From NCBI GenBank assembly GCA_963839475.1, contig CAWIVH010000003.1, positions 1 to 41,798 of the forward strand: a stretch of DNA of 41,798 bases. Direction: 5' to 3'. This DNA is from CAWIVH01 sp963839475 (lineage in GTDB: Bacteria > Acidobacteriota > UBA6911). Below, piece by piece: positions 1 to 14,132 of this stretch. The notes beneath the pieces were generated by a model, which did no database searches, had not been told where the DNA came from, and saw only the letters and a program-made list of their open reading frames with translations. Position numbers and translations under genes: made by a program. The stretch's first letter is position 1. Every line of letters begins with the position of its first letter.

Positions 1-616
1 ACTACTTCGCGGACCTGTCCTACAAATGCATGAACTTCATCGACCCGGAAACCATGGAGAGGTTGACGCGTGCCGCCGAAGGGGTTCAGCGCATGCAGGA
101 GCTGATCAAAAACCTGCTCGAATTGGCGCGCCTTGACAGCCCTATCGTCAGCTTCGTGAAGATCGACTGCTCCGCATTGCTGGAGAGAGTCCTGGCCAAC
201 CTCAACGCTGCAATCCGCGCGAGCGGAGCAACGATCCAGGTCGATCCTCTGCCGGAAATCATGGCGGAGCCGACACAGATCGGGCAGGTGTTCCAGAATC
301 TCATTTCGAACGCGATCAAGTTTTGCGGGAAAAAACGTCCGGAGATCCGGATCAGCGCCGAAATGCGTGCAGGCGAATGGCGGTTTGCGGTCAGGGATAA
401 CGGGATCGGGATCGATCCCGGGATGCAGTCGAAAATCTTCCAGCCCCTTCAGCGCGTGCATCGAGGGGACACCTACCGCGGCACCGGCCTGGGGCTTGCG
501 ATCGCGAACAAAACCATCACGCGACACGGGGGCAGAATCTGGTCGATTCCGAACCCGGGGCTGGCTCCACGTTTTATTTCACGATCCCGGCCGAGCAACC
601 CGGAAAAGCATCGTAA
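1..616 (+). CDS. Sensor histidine kinase, C-terminal part (cut by window edge, one frameshift)
   Basis: Cytoplasmic kinase core of a two-component sensor. The open frame enters from the left edge, so the sensory part and the phospho-accepting His lie outside the window. Visible are the end of the dimerisation helices (RMQELIKNLLELARLD) and a HATPase_c domain with N box (QVFQNLISNAIKF), G1 (DNGIGIDP) and G2 (GTGLGLAI). The FQPLQRVH...YRGTG pattern resembles bacteriophytochrome-like kinases. After HGGRIW the frame goes wrong: adding one G at the GG of 541-542 restores a normal ending (VDSEPGAGSTFYFTIP) with stop TAA at 614-616. As written, the shifted frame runs to 632. The restored stop touches the ATG of the next gene, a response regulator, as expected for a kinase/regulator operon. 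Family is confident; the frameshift may be a sequence error. Confidence 0.85.
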
Positions 617-2344
617 ATGCAGACTAAGCTGAGCGAGTACCACGGATATTGCGAAACGGATGCGACAATGCACAAATCCAAGGCCTCCCTGCAGGTCCTG
701 GTCGTCGAAGACAACGAAAGCGACGTCCGGACTGTTCGTTCTCTGCTCGTGGGAACCAATGGGATCAGTTATTCGATTGAACATGCCGACACGATCTCCG
801 GTGCGATTCAGCGGCTGAAGAGCCGGAGCTTCGATGTCATTCTGCTCGACCTGATGCTCCCGGACGGCTCAGGGTTGGACAGCCTGGATAAGTTCCAGGA
901 GTGTGCGCCCGAGATCCCGATCATCATGCTTACCAATCTGGATGACGAACCCACCGCCGTAAGGGCGTTGAAGCGTGGCGCACAGGATTACCTTCTCAAA
1001 TGTTCGAGAAACGGTCCTGAGTTCATCCGGACCATCCGATACGCCATTGAACGCCACCGTCACATGATCGAACTGGAACGTGTGTCGATGGACCTGAGGG
1101 CAGCCAACGCCAGGCTGGAACGCCTGGTGCTTCTGGACCCGCTTACCGAACTGCTCAACCGGCGCGGTCTCCAGGAAATGCTTTCACGCGAACTTCAGGG
1201 GGTCCGTCGCGACGGCTCGGAACTGTTGCTGGTCATGGCAGACTTGGACGATTTCAAAAAGGTGAATGACTCGCTGGGTTATGCCGTCGGCGATATCGTG
1301 CTGAAGGAAGTTGCGCGGAAATTGCGGCATTCGCTCAGAACAACGGACATCGTCGCCCGCATCGGCGGGGATGAATTCGTGATCCTGCTGCCTCAAACGC
1401 GCCGGGCTGAAGGAATCCGAGTCGCTGAAAAAATCCGGCTAGCGCTTTCGGAGTCCCCCGTCTACCTGCCCACGCGGCCGCTGCAAATCACTGCCAGCCT
1501 GGGTGTATTGTCGGTTACGGAGGCCACGCCATCCATCGACGAGCTTCTCTCTCAAACCCATCTGGTGCTTTCGCGCAGCAAGCATTCCGGCAAAAACCGG
1601 ATTTCCTGCGCCTGGAGCGGGATCGGAGGGGAGGACGAAAGCCATCCCCTCGCCCACGTTCTCCATCAGCTCCGTACCGGTGTGCAGCTTCACTCAGTGA
1701 TGCAGCCCATTTACGACCTGGAAGACGGACAGGAAATAGGATTCGAGCTGTTTTCAAGGCTCGGCCCGGGTTCCTTCGAAATGCCGGACGACTTTTTCCG
1801 GCTATGCATGGAAGAAAACATACTGACGCTTGTCGACCACCGCTGTTTTAAAAACTGCATCCGAGCGGCGAAAGCGCTGCCCAAGGGAATCCGCCGTCAT
1901 CTTAATCTCTTCCCGTCCACGATGCTCGATATCCCGGCGGAACACCTCGTCCAGGCGCTGCCCAACGACGAAACGCGCGCGGATTATTGCATAGAGATCA
2001 GCGAAAAGCAGATCATAGGCGATCCATCCTATTTGCTGGAAACGGTCGCGGCTTTCAAGGAGGCAGGATTGAAGGTGGCCATCGACGACGTCGGTTACGG
2101 CCGCAGCTGCCTGGAAAGCGCGGTGATGCTGGAACCCGATCTGATAAAGATCGACAAAACGTTCGTCACCGGCGTTTCCGGCGACCCTTCCCGCCTCCGT
2201 TCTCTCAAGCGGCTGCTCAAAGTGGCCCACAGCCTAAGCGCTGAAGTAGTGGCGGAAGGGATTGAATGCAGGCAGGATTTGGACGCCCTGATAGATCTCG
2301 GGGTAAAATCGGGACAAGGATATTTCTGGGGAGTGCCCGCCTGA
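617..2344 (+). CDS. Response regulator with GGDEF and EAL domains (c-di-GMP turnover)
   Basis: A 575-residue regulator with three domains. REC (about 28-145) has the acidic pair ED, phospho-acceptor Asp78 in LLDLMLPDG, and the conserved Thr and Lys. GGDEF (about 170-330) has an intact GGDEF signature and an RxxD inhibitory site (RTTD) five residues upstream, so it could make c-di-GMP and be product-inhibited. The EAL domain (about 345-575) has ELF in place of EAL but keeps the first catalytic Glu. It also keeps the Asn of HLNLFP, the Glu of EISE, the DD of AIDDVGYG, the Lys of LIKID, the Glu of AEGIE and the Gln of GQGYFWG. Both enzyme activities are therefore possible. It ends right after GVPA, slightly short for the family. 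ATG 617 abuts the restored kinase stop; ATG 668 is an alternative start nearer the REC fold. Likely the output partner of the upstream kinase. Confidence 0.92.
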   Translation: MQTKLSEYHGYCETDATMHKSKASLQVLVVEDNESDVRTVRSLLVGTNGISYSIEHADTISGAIQRLKSRSFDVILLDLMLPDGSGLDSLDKFQECAPEIPIIMLTNLDDEPTAVRALKRGAQDYLLKCSRNGPEFIRTIRYAIERHRHMIELERVSMDLRAANARLERLVLLDPLTELLNRRGLQEMLSRELQGVRRDGSELLLVMADLDDFKKVNDSLGYAVGDIVLKEVARKLRHSLRTTDIVARIGGDEFVILLPQTRRAEGIRVAEKIRLALSESPVYLPTRPLQITASLGVLSVTEATPSIDELLSQTHLVLSRSKHSGKNRISCAWSGIGGEDESHPLAHVLHQLRTGVQLHSVMQPIYDLEDGQEIGFELFSRLGPGSFEMPDDFFRLCMEENILTLVDHRCFKNCIRAAKALPKGIRRHLNLFPSTMLDIPAEHLVQALPNDETRADYCIEISEKQIIGDPSYLLETVAAFKEAGLKVAIDDVGYGRSCLESAVMLEPDLIKIDKTFVTGVSGDPSRLRSLKRLLKVAHSLSAEVVAEGIECRQDLDALIDLGVKSGQGYFWGVPA

Positions 2345-2411
2345 TCAAGCGACAAGGTTGAAACGAATCCCGCGAGGGCAACAAACAGCCCCCGCCCCTC
2401 CACGCATATCT

Positions 2412-2447
2412 CCATGGCGGCCAAAGCGAACGTTTCCGCCGCCCTGG
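2412..2447. terminator. Candidate hairpin between convergent genes
   Basis: CCATGGCGGC (2412-2421) pairs with GCCGCCCTGG (2438-2447) with one mismatch. The loop itself holds a weaker AAAGCG/CGTTT pairing. It sits between two convergent stops (2344 and 2449), where a bidirectional terminator is expected. There is no T-tract, so intrinsic termination is uncertain. Confidence 0.35.
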
Positions 2448-2448
2448 C

Positions 2449-5184
2449 TCAGCTGCCGGGCGATTCCAGTTCTTTTAATAACGATTCTACAATTCCCTGG
2501 AGCCGGCTGGTGCCCGCTTGATAAGGATCCTTGCCGCCTCCGCCATCCATCCGGATGGGTGCCCCGAAGTTGAGTCTGACCTTGTGCGGACGAATCCGGA
2601 AGCTGTCCCTCGGCCAGACCTCGAATGCTCCTTGGATCGCAACGGGGACAATCGGGACTCCCAATTCCTGCGAGAGGATGGCAGCGCCTTTGCGGAACCC
2701 CTTGATTTCGCCGTCGAACGAGCGGGCCCCTTCGGGAAAGATGCAGAGGATCCGGCCTTTCCGCAGGCCATAAGCCCCGACCTTCATGGCGCGCAGCAGG
2801 TGGGCATCCGGGTCCACAGGAACTATATTGGCGAGCTTGCCCAACAGCTTCATATACCAGGTTTGAAAATATTCGCTGGCCCCTACGAAAAAAACCTTCC
2901 TGAATACGCGGTAGGGAACGACACAGAGCACGATGAATGGATCTATGTAGCTCAAGTGATTGGGGCAGATCATGAAAGCGCCGTCTCTCGGCAGGTTTCG
3001 AAGTCCTCGGACCTCCATGCGCAGGAAAATTCGGCAGAGAAGGTAGATAATCCGCAGCCCGAGGTACTTGAATAGGGTCAGGGCGGTCCCGGTGAACTTC
3101 ACATGCCATTCTCCCCGCTCGTTCAGGGACTCCTCGGACAGGATGGTGGCCCAGCTCTGCTTGGATCCCGACGCCTCCCCTCCAGCCGCTATGGCCTGCT
3201 GATCCAGCCCGGAAATCAGGTCGCGCACGGTGTGCACTTCGGCTCCGAACCCTTCGGGCATCCGGAGATTCAAGGATTGCTCCAGGCTCGCCAGGAGTTC
3301 AACCCTCTCCATAGAATCAAAACCCAGATCCAGTTCGAGGTTCATATTCAGATCTACGGCTTCGCGCCCATATTTTTCGCGCAGGCAGCCGATGACTTCC
3401 TGGCCGATGGCCGACTCCACCAGGGCCAGATCTTCGGCGCTGGCTTGCAGGGAGGCCGCTGCTCCCTGGTCGGCGCCCTCGAGCTCACCGCTCTCGATCT
3501 TCTGTTTGAGTTCGAGCCGCTTTATCTTCCGGGTGGTAGTCCGGGGAAGGGCATCTTTCTGGATCTGATAACTCATGAGCCGTTTGTATTTGGGCAGTAA
3601 TCCCGACAGACGCCCGATCTCATCCCGGAGGATTTCGCGGGCGTTGGCGATCTTCCTGGCCTTCATAACATCAAAGTCGGGAACCACCACGGCATGGAGC
3701 TTTTCACTGGTTTCGTGTCCCCGGGCCACGATTCCGAGAACGGCGATTTCCTTGATAAATGGGCACTGCAGGTAGTGAGCCTCGATTTCATCCGGGTAGA
3801 TGTTCTTGCCGCTTGGAAGGACGATGACCTCCTTTTTGCGGCCGGTGATCCAAAGCTGCCCGCGCTCGTCGAATCGTCCCAGGTCTCCGGTATGGAACCA
3901 GCCGTCGCGCATGACATCATCGGTCGCCATCTGATTTCGGTAGTACCCCTTCATCACCAAATTGCCGCGAACCAGGACCTCGCCGATGCCGGAAGCATCC
4001 GGCTCGTGAATCTTGGCTTCGTTACCCAGCATGGCCTTGCCGACCGAGCCCAGGACGTTGTCTTCCAGCCGGGTGGCACAGATCGCACCTGTCGTTTCCG
4101 TCAGGCCGTACCCCTGGATTACCGTGAATCCCAGGTCGAAGAAAAATCGAATCACCTTGGGATCGAAAGCGGAACCGCCGCAGACGAAGTATTTGAGTTT
4201 GTCTCCAAAGCGGGTATGAATCGGTCTGAACAATGCTTTTCCCAAGTTCAGATGGAGAGTCCGTTGTGAATACCGGTTCAGTTTCAGCATCCCCCTGAAA
4301 AGGCTGCGGATAAATACCGGCCGCTTGCCCAACTCCTCCTGGATTTGGTCATAGAAAAGGTAAAAAAACTGAGGGACTGCCAGGAGCAGGGTGACCCCGC
4401 CTTCCGCCAGGGCTTCAAGGATCTCGTTTCGTTTGAGCGTGTCGATGAATATCACCTGCCCCCCGATGGCCAGAGGCGTGAGCACGTTCACAATGGAGGC
4501 CAGCACGTGTTGCAGCGGGAGCAGGCAGAGCAGGGTTTCATTCTCGTCAAGATGCACGACATCCAGGATGCCGACCATTTCTGAAAGGAGGTTTTGCTGG
4601 GTCAACATGACCCCCTTGGGGTGGCCGGTGGTCCCGGAGGTATATAGCAGAAGCACCCAGTCCCAAGGCTGGCTTGGCGGGAGTGCCGGGGGAGGATCCA
4701 GTTCCCAAGCCCATTCCACGAAGCCAGGCAGTTCGGCGCGAGCGTCGCGGTCTCCCACGATAGGATCGAAGCTAACCAGCTTGCCGAGCAGGGGCGAATC
4801 TTTCACGGCTTCGCGCGCGCGCGGAAGGAGAGACCCGCTGACGAACACCAGTTGGCTCTCCGAATCGTCCAGGAGGCGCCTCCACTCAGCCGGGCTAATC
4901 TGCGGGTCCAGCGGAACTGCGGTGCAGCCGGCGAAAAAGATCCCCAGGTAAGCGAACACCCACTCGGGCCTGTTTTCCGAAAGAATGGCAACTCTAGCCG
5001 AGGACTGCAGACCCAGGGCTGCCAGCCCCCGCGCCACCCCCTCGGCCTGGCGCGAGACTTCGTGGAAGGCGATGCTGCGATACCCGCCCGCGGATTTCAA
5101 TCGCATGGCTGTCCGCTCCGGAAAACGGCGCACGGACTCCTGGAACAGCTCACTGTAGGTCTTGGCGCTGGAAAAAGGTGTCAT
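2449..5184 (-). CDS. Fused acyl-activating enzyme, acyl carrier domain and PlsC acyltransferase
   Basis: A 911-residue fusion for fatty-acid activation and transfer to a lysophospholipid-type acceptor. Residues 1-560 are an ANL-family acyl-CoA/acyl-ACP ligase, with P-loop YTSGTTGHPKG at 181-191, GYGLTETTG near 358-366, HTGDLG near 431-436 and ITGRKKEVI near 446. Residues about 585-660 form an acyl carrier domain with phosphopantetheine Ser624 in LGFDSMERVE. Residues about 700-905 are a PlsC acyltransferase with NHLSYID (742-748) and FPEGARS (816-822). The plausible reaction is to activate a free acyl chain, load the internal carrier and transfer it to a glycerophospholipid. This parallels E. 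coli Aas, but the order differs and a carrier domain is built in. No signal peptide; the PlsC part is probably membrane-associated. Transcribed alone and divergent from gltB. Domain calls are firm; the physiological acceptor is inferred. Confidence 0.92.
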   Translation of the reverse strand: MTPFSSAKTYSELFQESVRRFPERTAMRLKSAGGYRSIAFHEVSRQAEGVARGLAALGLQSSARVAILSENRPEWVFAYLGIFFAGCTAVPLDPQISPAEWRRLLDDSESQLVFVSGSLLPRAREAVKDSPLLGKLVSFDPIVGDRDARAELPGFVEWAWELDPPPALPPSQPWDWVLLLYTSGTTGHPKGVMLTQQNLLSEMVGILDVVHLDENETLLCLLPLQHVLASIVNVLTPLAIGGQVIFIDTLKRNEILEALAEGGVTLLLAVPQFFYLFYDQIQEELGKRPVFIRSLFRGMLKLNRYSQRTLHLNLGKALFRPIHTRFGDKLKYFVCGGSAFDPKVIRFFFDLGFTVIQGYGLTETTGAICATRLEDNVLGSVGKAMLGNEAKIHEPDASGIGEVLVRGNLVMKGYYRNQMATDDVMRDGWFHTGDLGRFDERGQLWITGRKKEVIVLPSGKNIYPDEIEAHYLQCPFIKEIAVLGIVARGHETSEKLHAVVVPDFDVMKARKIANAREILRDEIGRLSGLLPKYKRLMSYQIQKDALPRTTTRKIKRLELKQKIESGELEGADQGAAASLQASAEDLALVESAIGQEVIGCLREKYGREAVDLNMNLELDLGFDSMERVELLASLEQSLNLRMPEGFGAEVHTVRDLISGLDQQAIAAGGEASGSKQSWATILSEESLNERGEWHVKFTGTALTLFKYLGLRIIYLLCRIFLRMEVRGLRNLPRDGAFMICPNHLSYIDPFIVLCVVPYRVFRKVFFVGASEYFQTWYMKLLGKLANIVPVDPDAHLLRAMKVGAYGLRKGRILCIFPEGARSFDGEIKGFRKGAAILSQELGVPIVPVAIQGAFEVWPRDSFRIRPHKVRLNFGAPIRMDGGGGKDPYQAGTSRLQGIVESLLKELESPGS

Positions 5185-5552
5185 GGCGCCAGAATTCTAT
5201 ACTCGGCGCGTCAGGAAACAAGCAATATCTCGGTTCGGGCATGGATGAATGAGGAATGACAGATGACGAAGGAGGAATCTTGCTCGTCCTTCGAAGAAAC
5301 GCAAGCTGTGCGGAGTCACTCCCGGACTTAATATTTATGCAAACTGATTCATAATTAGTACTTCGCAACCTGAGAGGCAGGGGAGAGGACATTTTTCGGT
5401 CGTGCGATGCGAAAAACCATTGAAATTTAGGTCGGGAACGATTACGTTTTGACACACCGCAGGTAGCTTCCGCTCGCGGCATCGCGGGTTTCCGGTTCCG
5501 AAGACGACATTTTTATGCAGGCGGGGCGGGGATGCGGCGTGGAGAGGTAAAC
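5185..5552. other. Intergenic region between divergent ligase fusion and gltB
   Basis: About 370 bases hold the promoters of both neighbours. An AT-rich island at 5326-5362 is the most promoter-like part. TTAATA (5328-5333) and CATAAT (5350-5355) are 16 bases apart on the plus strand, a weak match. A heptad repeat lies at 5244-5278. I see no RNA gene or riboswitch. Confidence 0.4.
5244..5278. repeat. Degenerate tandem heptamer repeat
   Basis: Five consecutive 7-base units on the plus strand: GATGAAT, GAGGAAT, GACAGAT, GACGAAG, GAGGAAT (consensus GANGAAT). Intergenic, between the 5' ends of two divergent genes. A second tract with the same period lies at 24441-24517. Confidence 0.6.
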
Positions 5553-10130
<4,578 letters not shown>

Positions 10131-10138
<8 letters not shown>

Positions 10139-11552
10139 GATCAAAGGGTTTCTGGAGCACACGAGAGAGGTGCCGCAACGCCGCCCCGTAGAGGAAAGGG
10201 TGGGCGACTACCTCGAGGTATACCAGCCGTTCGCAGAGGAAAAGGTCAGGACCCAGGCCTCCCGCTGCATGGACTGCGGCGTGCCGTTTTGCCACACCGG
10301 TTGTCCGCTGGGCAACGTCATACCTGACTGGAACGATTACGCGTACCGCGAACGCTGGAAAGACGCCATTCGCGTGCTGCATTCGACGAACAATTTCCCT
10401 GAGTTCACCGGCCGCATCTGTCCGGCGCCCTGCGAAGCTTCGTGCGTGCTCGGGATCAACGAGCCTGCCGTAACCATCAAGGTCATAGAAAAGACCATCA
10501 TCGAACATGCGTTCCAGGAAGGCTGGATCCGGCCTGAACCGCCGAAGGCGCGCACCGGCAAGCGCGTGGCCGTCATAGGTTCCGGGCCTGCGGGTTTAGC
10601 CGCCGCGCAACAGTTGAATCGGGCCGGGCACCTGCTGACGGTGTTCGAGAAGAGCGATCGCCCCGGCGGTCTCCTGCGCTACGGGATCCCCGATTTCAAG
10701 ATGGAGAAAACCGTACTGGACCGTCGGCTGATGCAGATGGAGCTCGAAGGGGTGCGATTTCAGACCGGGGCCAACGTCGGGCAGAATGTGGCCATCGAAG
10801 ATTTGCGCGAAAACCATGAGGCGATACTGCTCACGGGAGGCGCTGAGCAGCCTCGCGACCTCAGCATTCCGGGTCGCAGCCTGAAGGGGATTCACTTCGC
10901 CATGGAATTCCTGAGCCAGCAAAACCGACGCTGCGCAGGGGATGAGCCTGCAGGCGGCGGGGAAATCCTGGCAACCGGGAAAAAGGTGATTATCATCGGG
11001 GGCGGAGACACGGGAGCCGACTGCCTCGGAACCGCACACCGGCAGAAGGCAGAATCGGTGCATCAGCTTGAAATCATGCCGGAGCCTCCTCCGGAGCGTT
11101 CACCTTCAACCCCATGGCCGGCATGGCCCGTGATGATGCGCACGGAAAGTTCACACGAAGAAGGGGGAACAAGGCACTGGGCAGTTTCTGCAGCCGCCTT
11201 CGAGGGGGACGAGCAGGGCCGGGTCGCGCGCCTGCTCGTGAACCGGGTAGGACCGCCTCCGAACTTCGAGCCCTTGGCTGGCGATCCGTTCGTGCTCGAG
11301 GCAGATCTTGTTCTGCTTGCCATGGGCTTCACCGGACCGGTACGGAGCGGCCTGGTGGAGCAATTGGGACTGCGCCTGGATCCACGAGGCAATATTTTCG
11401 CAAATGAAAACTACATGACTTCAGCGCCCGGCATTTTCGCCGCAGGCGATATGCGCCGCGGTCAATCGCTGGTGGTCTGGGCTATCGCCGATGGCCGCAA
11501 AGCTGCGCGAGCCATAGACAAATATCTGATGGGAAAGACCTACCTTCCCTAA
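10131..11552 (+). CDS. gltD: Glutamate synthase, small (beta) subunit
   Basis: A 473-residue FAD/NAD(P)H subunit that passes electrons through 4Fe-4S clusters to GltB. The N-terminal cysteine region shows CMDCGVPFCHTGCPLGN and GRICPAPCEASCVLG. An FAD dinucleotide fold follows (VIGSGPAGLAAAQQL), then the NAD(P)H fold (VIIIGGGDTGADCLG). A C-terminal FAD-contact segment (GIFAAGDMRRGQSLVVWAI) completes the family pattern. Length is typical. The ATG at 10131 lies inside the last codons of gltB (8-base overlap), so the two are translationally coupled. It ends 18 bases before the convergent stop of the diguanylate cyclase gene. Confidence 0.96.
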
Positions 11553-11570
11553 TGCCGTGTGGCGGCTGGT

Positions 11571-13691
11571 TCATTCTCCCGCATCGGCGGATTTGCGCGA
11601 GGCCGGTATCGGCGCCGTTTCAACCCGGTCTCGCCCGGCTGACTTGGCAGCGTATAGAGCTGAGTCCGCTGCCCGTAGCAGGATATCTGCTCCCGATCCG
11701 TGTTCCGGAAATGCCGCGACGCCGATCGAAAGGCTGATGGATCCCAGACTGGTTCCCCTGTGTTGCACGCTCAAGTGCCGGGTTTTCGTTCGGAGCTGCT
11801 CCGCCCGCTGCCGGGTCGCGTCCAATCCCGCCTCGGGAAGGATCACTGCGAATTCTTCCCCGCCGTACCGGCAGGCAATATCCCCTCCCCGGATGCTCGA
11901 ACTGAGCATGCTGCCGAATTCGCGGAGCATTGTATCCCCGGCCTCGTGACCGAAGCTGTCGTTGAAGCGCTTGAAATTGTCCAGGTCCATCATCAGGATT
12001 CCAAGCGGACGGGTGCTGCGAATGGCTCGCCTGACCTCGCGCTCCAGAGCTTCTTCCATGTGCCGGCGGTTGTAAAGGCCGGTCAGAGGATCCCGGACCG
12101 ATTGCTGCCGCATGGCTTCCCGCAGGCGAAGGTTGGCGATCGCCAGGGCAATCCGATCGGCGACCGTCCCGACGAGTTTTTGGCGGGCCGCCGAGAGGCG
12201 CCTCTTCTCTTCATCGCCGCGCATCGGACTGCGCAGCGAAAGCAGTCCCAAAGCCTCACCTTGGGCCACAAGGGGGACACATAGGTACCCGCTGGGAGGC
12301 TCATTCTTCAGGTGCGGGCAACGCAGAGGTGAATCCGCTTCCGAAACGACATTCATGCGACCCCGGCGCAATGCCCAGCAATCATCGGGCTGGAAAACTC
12401 GCTCGCCGGCGTTTCCCTGACCCCAGGAAGCCACCATTTCGACCAGATTGCGGGACGAAGTGATCAAGCTTAGTGCTCCTGCTTCCGACGTGATGATTTG
12501 AGGCACCGATTGCGCAATGATCCTATAGGCTTCCTCCGCGGATTGGCAGGACTGGAGCAGATCTCCCATTTCGCTCAGGTTTACGATTTCCCGGGATCTT
12601 TGTTCGAGTTCGGTCACCGAGCGCAAGAGAACTTCGTTGGATCTCTGAAGTTCCTCCTCGGCTTGCTTTCTTTCGGTCACATCGCGGAAGATGCTCCGCG
12701 TGGCTACCGCGACCCCGTTTTCCAACCTCACGTTGATGTGACCTGAAACCCTGATTTGCTGCCCGCCCTTGGTCACAAAAACAGTCTCGAAATCCTCCAC
12801 CGTAGCCCCGGACAGGGCCTGTTTGCAGACCCACTCGGCCGTCTCCCGGTGTTCGGGGTGAAAAATATCCGAGATTCTCAGGGAGGCCAGGTCTGCGGCA
12901 TCGTAACCGAGCGTTTCCTTCCAAATTCGATTGACATAAAGGAAGCAGCCATCCGAATCCACGATGTGGATGAGGTCGTGGGCGTTATCCAGGAAATCCT
13001 GCATGACTTCCCGGCTTTCGCGCAGCGCAACTTCGACGGCTTTTCTCTCGGCCATATCACGGGAGATCAGGATCCAGGAGATAAATACCGTAAGAAAGGC
13101 GATGCCCACTCCTGAAGCCATTGTCAATTGCATCCGTCTTCCGACGCCGCGGGCCGCCTCTGCGCGCTGCGCCAGCAATTCTTCTTCCGCAGAGTCCATA
13201 TCCCGAAGAAGGCCGTAGATGTGCCGGAATGACATCTGCCCGTTCCCTGATTCCAGCAATCCCTTTGCGGCGTCCAATCCCTGATTGCGGCGCTCCTTTA
13301 TGAGGTCATCCCACACCCTGAACGCATTCAGCATCTGGAGTCGCGCTTCCGTCAGTCGACGGCGCTGCCGGGTGTCGACAATTTCCCTTTCCAGCGACGC
13401 AAAAGCGCCCCAGGACGCGCCGCTAGCGGTCTGGTAGACCAGGAGATACTCTTCTCTCCCCGAAAGAATGTAAGCCCGCGCCGCGTTGTCAGCCTCCAGA
13501 ATTGAGGCATGCAGGTCAAATAGGCTCCTGATAACGGCGTTGGTGACTGTCATCCAGCGGGAGGATTCAGCCTGCTCTGCGACCGTACGATACGCGAGCA
13601 GGCCTACAACCAGAAGCACGAATAGGGGCAGACTAAAACTCAGGAGGATTTTTCTTTCAACAGGCCAAAGGGTACGACCGGCAGCGTGCAT
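11571..13691 (-). CDS. Membrane diguanylate cyclase with CHASE3-like, PAS and GAF domains
   Basis: A 706-residue inner-membrane sensor predicted to make c-di-GMP. TM1 (about 14-34) and TM2 (about 189-209) flank a helical CHASE3-like periplasmic segment. A PAS domain follows (about 228-338, ending in the RDVTERKQAEEEL linker typical of PAS/PAC), then a GAF domain (about 378-523). The C-terminal GGDEF domain carries GGEEF (about 610-614) with an RGGD inhibitory site five residues before it, so it is probably active and feedback-regulated. ATG 13691 is chosen because the hydrophobic helix starts just after it. The same frame extends to a TTG at 13862, but that adds a non-conserved tail. The ribosome binding site is weak. 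It diverges from the REC-ATPase gene at 14133, so shared control is possible. Signals sensed are unknown. Confidence 0.88.
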   Translation of the reverse strand: MHAAGRTLWPVERKILLSFSLPLFVLLVVGLLAYRTVAEQAESSRWMTVTNAVIRSLFDLHASILEADNAARAYILSGREEYLLVYQTASGASWGAFASLEREIVDTRQRRRLTEARLQMLNAFRVWDDLIKERRNQGLDAAKGLLESGNGQMSFRHIYGLLRDMDSAEEELLAQRAEAARGVGRRMQLTMASGVGIAFLTVFISWILISRDMAERKAVEVALRESREVMQDFLDNAHDLIHIVDSDGCFLYVNRIWKETLGYDAADLASLRISDIFHPEHRETAEWVCKQALSGATVEDFETVFVTKGGQQIRVSGHINVRLENGVAVATRSIFRDVTERKQAEEELQRSNEVLLRSVTELEQRSREIVNLSEMGDLLQSCQSAEEAYRIIAQSVPQIITSEAGALSLITSSRNLVEMVASWGQGNAGERVFQPDDCWALRRGRMNVVSEADSPLRCPHLKNEPPSGYLCVPLVAQGEALGLLSLRSPMRGDEEKRRLSAARQKLVGTVADRIALAIANLRLREAMRQQSVRDPLTGLYNRRHMEEALEREVRRAIRSTRPLGILMMDLDNFKRFNDSFGHEAGDTMLREFGSMLSSSIRGGDIACRYGGEEFAVILPEAGLDATRQRAEQLRTKTRHLSVQHRGTSLGSISLSIGVAAFPEHGSGADILLRAADSALYAAKSAGRDRVETAPIPASRKSADAGE

Positions 13692-14132
13692 TCGAGTCGG
13701 CGGCTCCACAGGAGGGGTTTCGGTCCTCTTCGACAGCCTGGGCTGACACCTTCCCTGCTGGCATTTCTCCTTGGCTTTCTGCTGCGGCAGATACGCCACG
13801 CTGCAAATGCTAATGAGAAATCCATGCTGGATACGGCACAAACTAACCTGATTGCTTTCCAAAAATCAATACTTTGCAGCTGAATTTCCCAAAAAAGTGC
13901 GTGCGCTATGCAATTTCCTTTACCGCGGTTCGGACACACCCCAGCCTCGATGGATCCGCAAGATTTTGGCAAAGGGAGAGAATCAGGGATCGTGTCATCC
14001 TAGCGCTGCATAAAGCCGCAATTATTGGTACCATTATCCCCGGTTTCCCGGGATCCCGATGAGGATAAGGTCCGGAGTTGCGGAGAAATGCCGGATTCGT
14101 TGAGATCTTCCTCCCGTATTTCAGGAGAGCAC
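13692..14132. other. Intergenic region between divergent signalling genes
   Basis: About 440 bases with no convincing gene. AT-rich segments near 13850-13920 and 14020-14040 could hold promoters. No clear -35/-10 pair found. A small inverted repeat ATCCC/GGGAT flanks 14036-14054. Confidence 0.3.

Noticed and set aside
5449..5454. TTGACA perfect -35 box upstream of gltB
   Set aside because: No -10-like sequence lies at 16-18 bases downstream; that stretch is GC-rich.
13692..13862. N-terminal extension of the CHASE3-GGDEF protein from a TTG
   Set aside because: The added 57 residues look non-conserved and precede the natural start of the first membrane helix.
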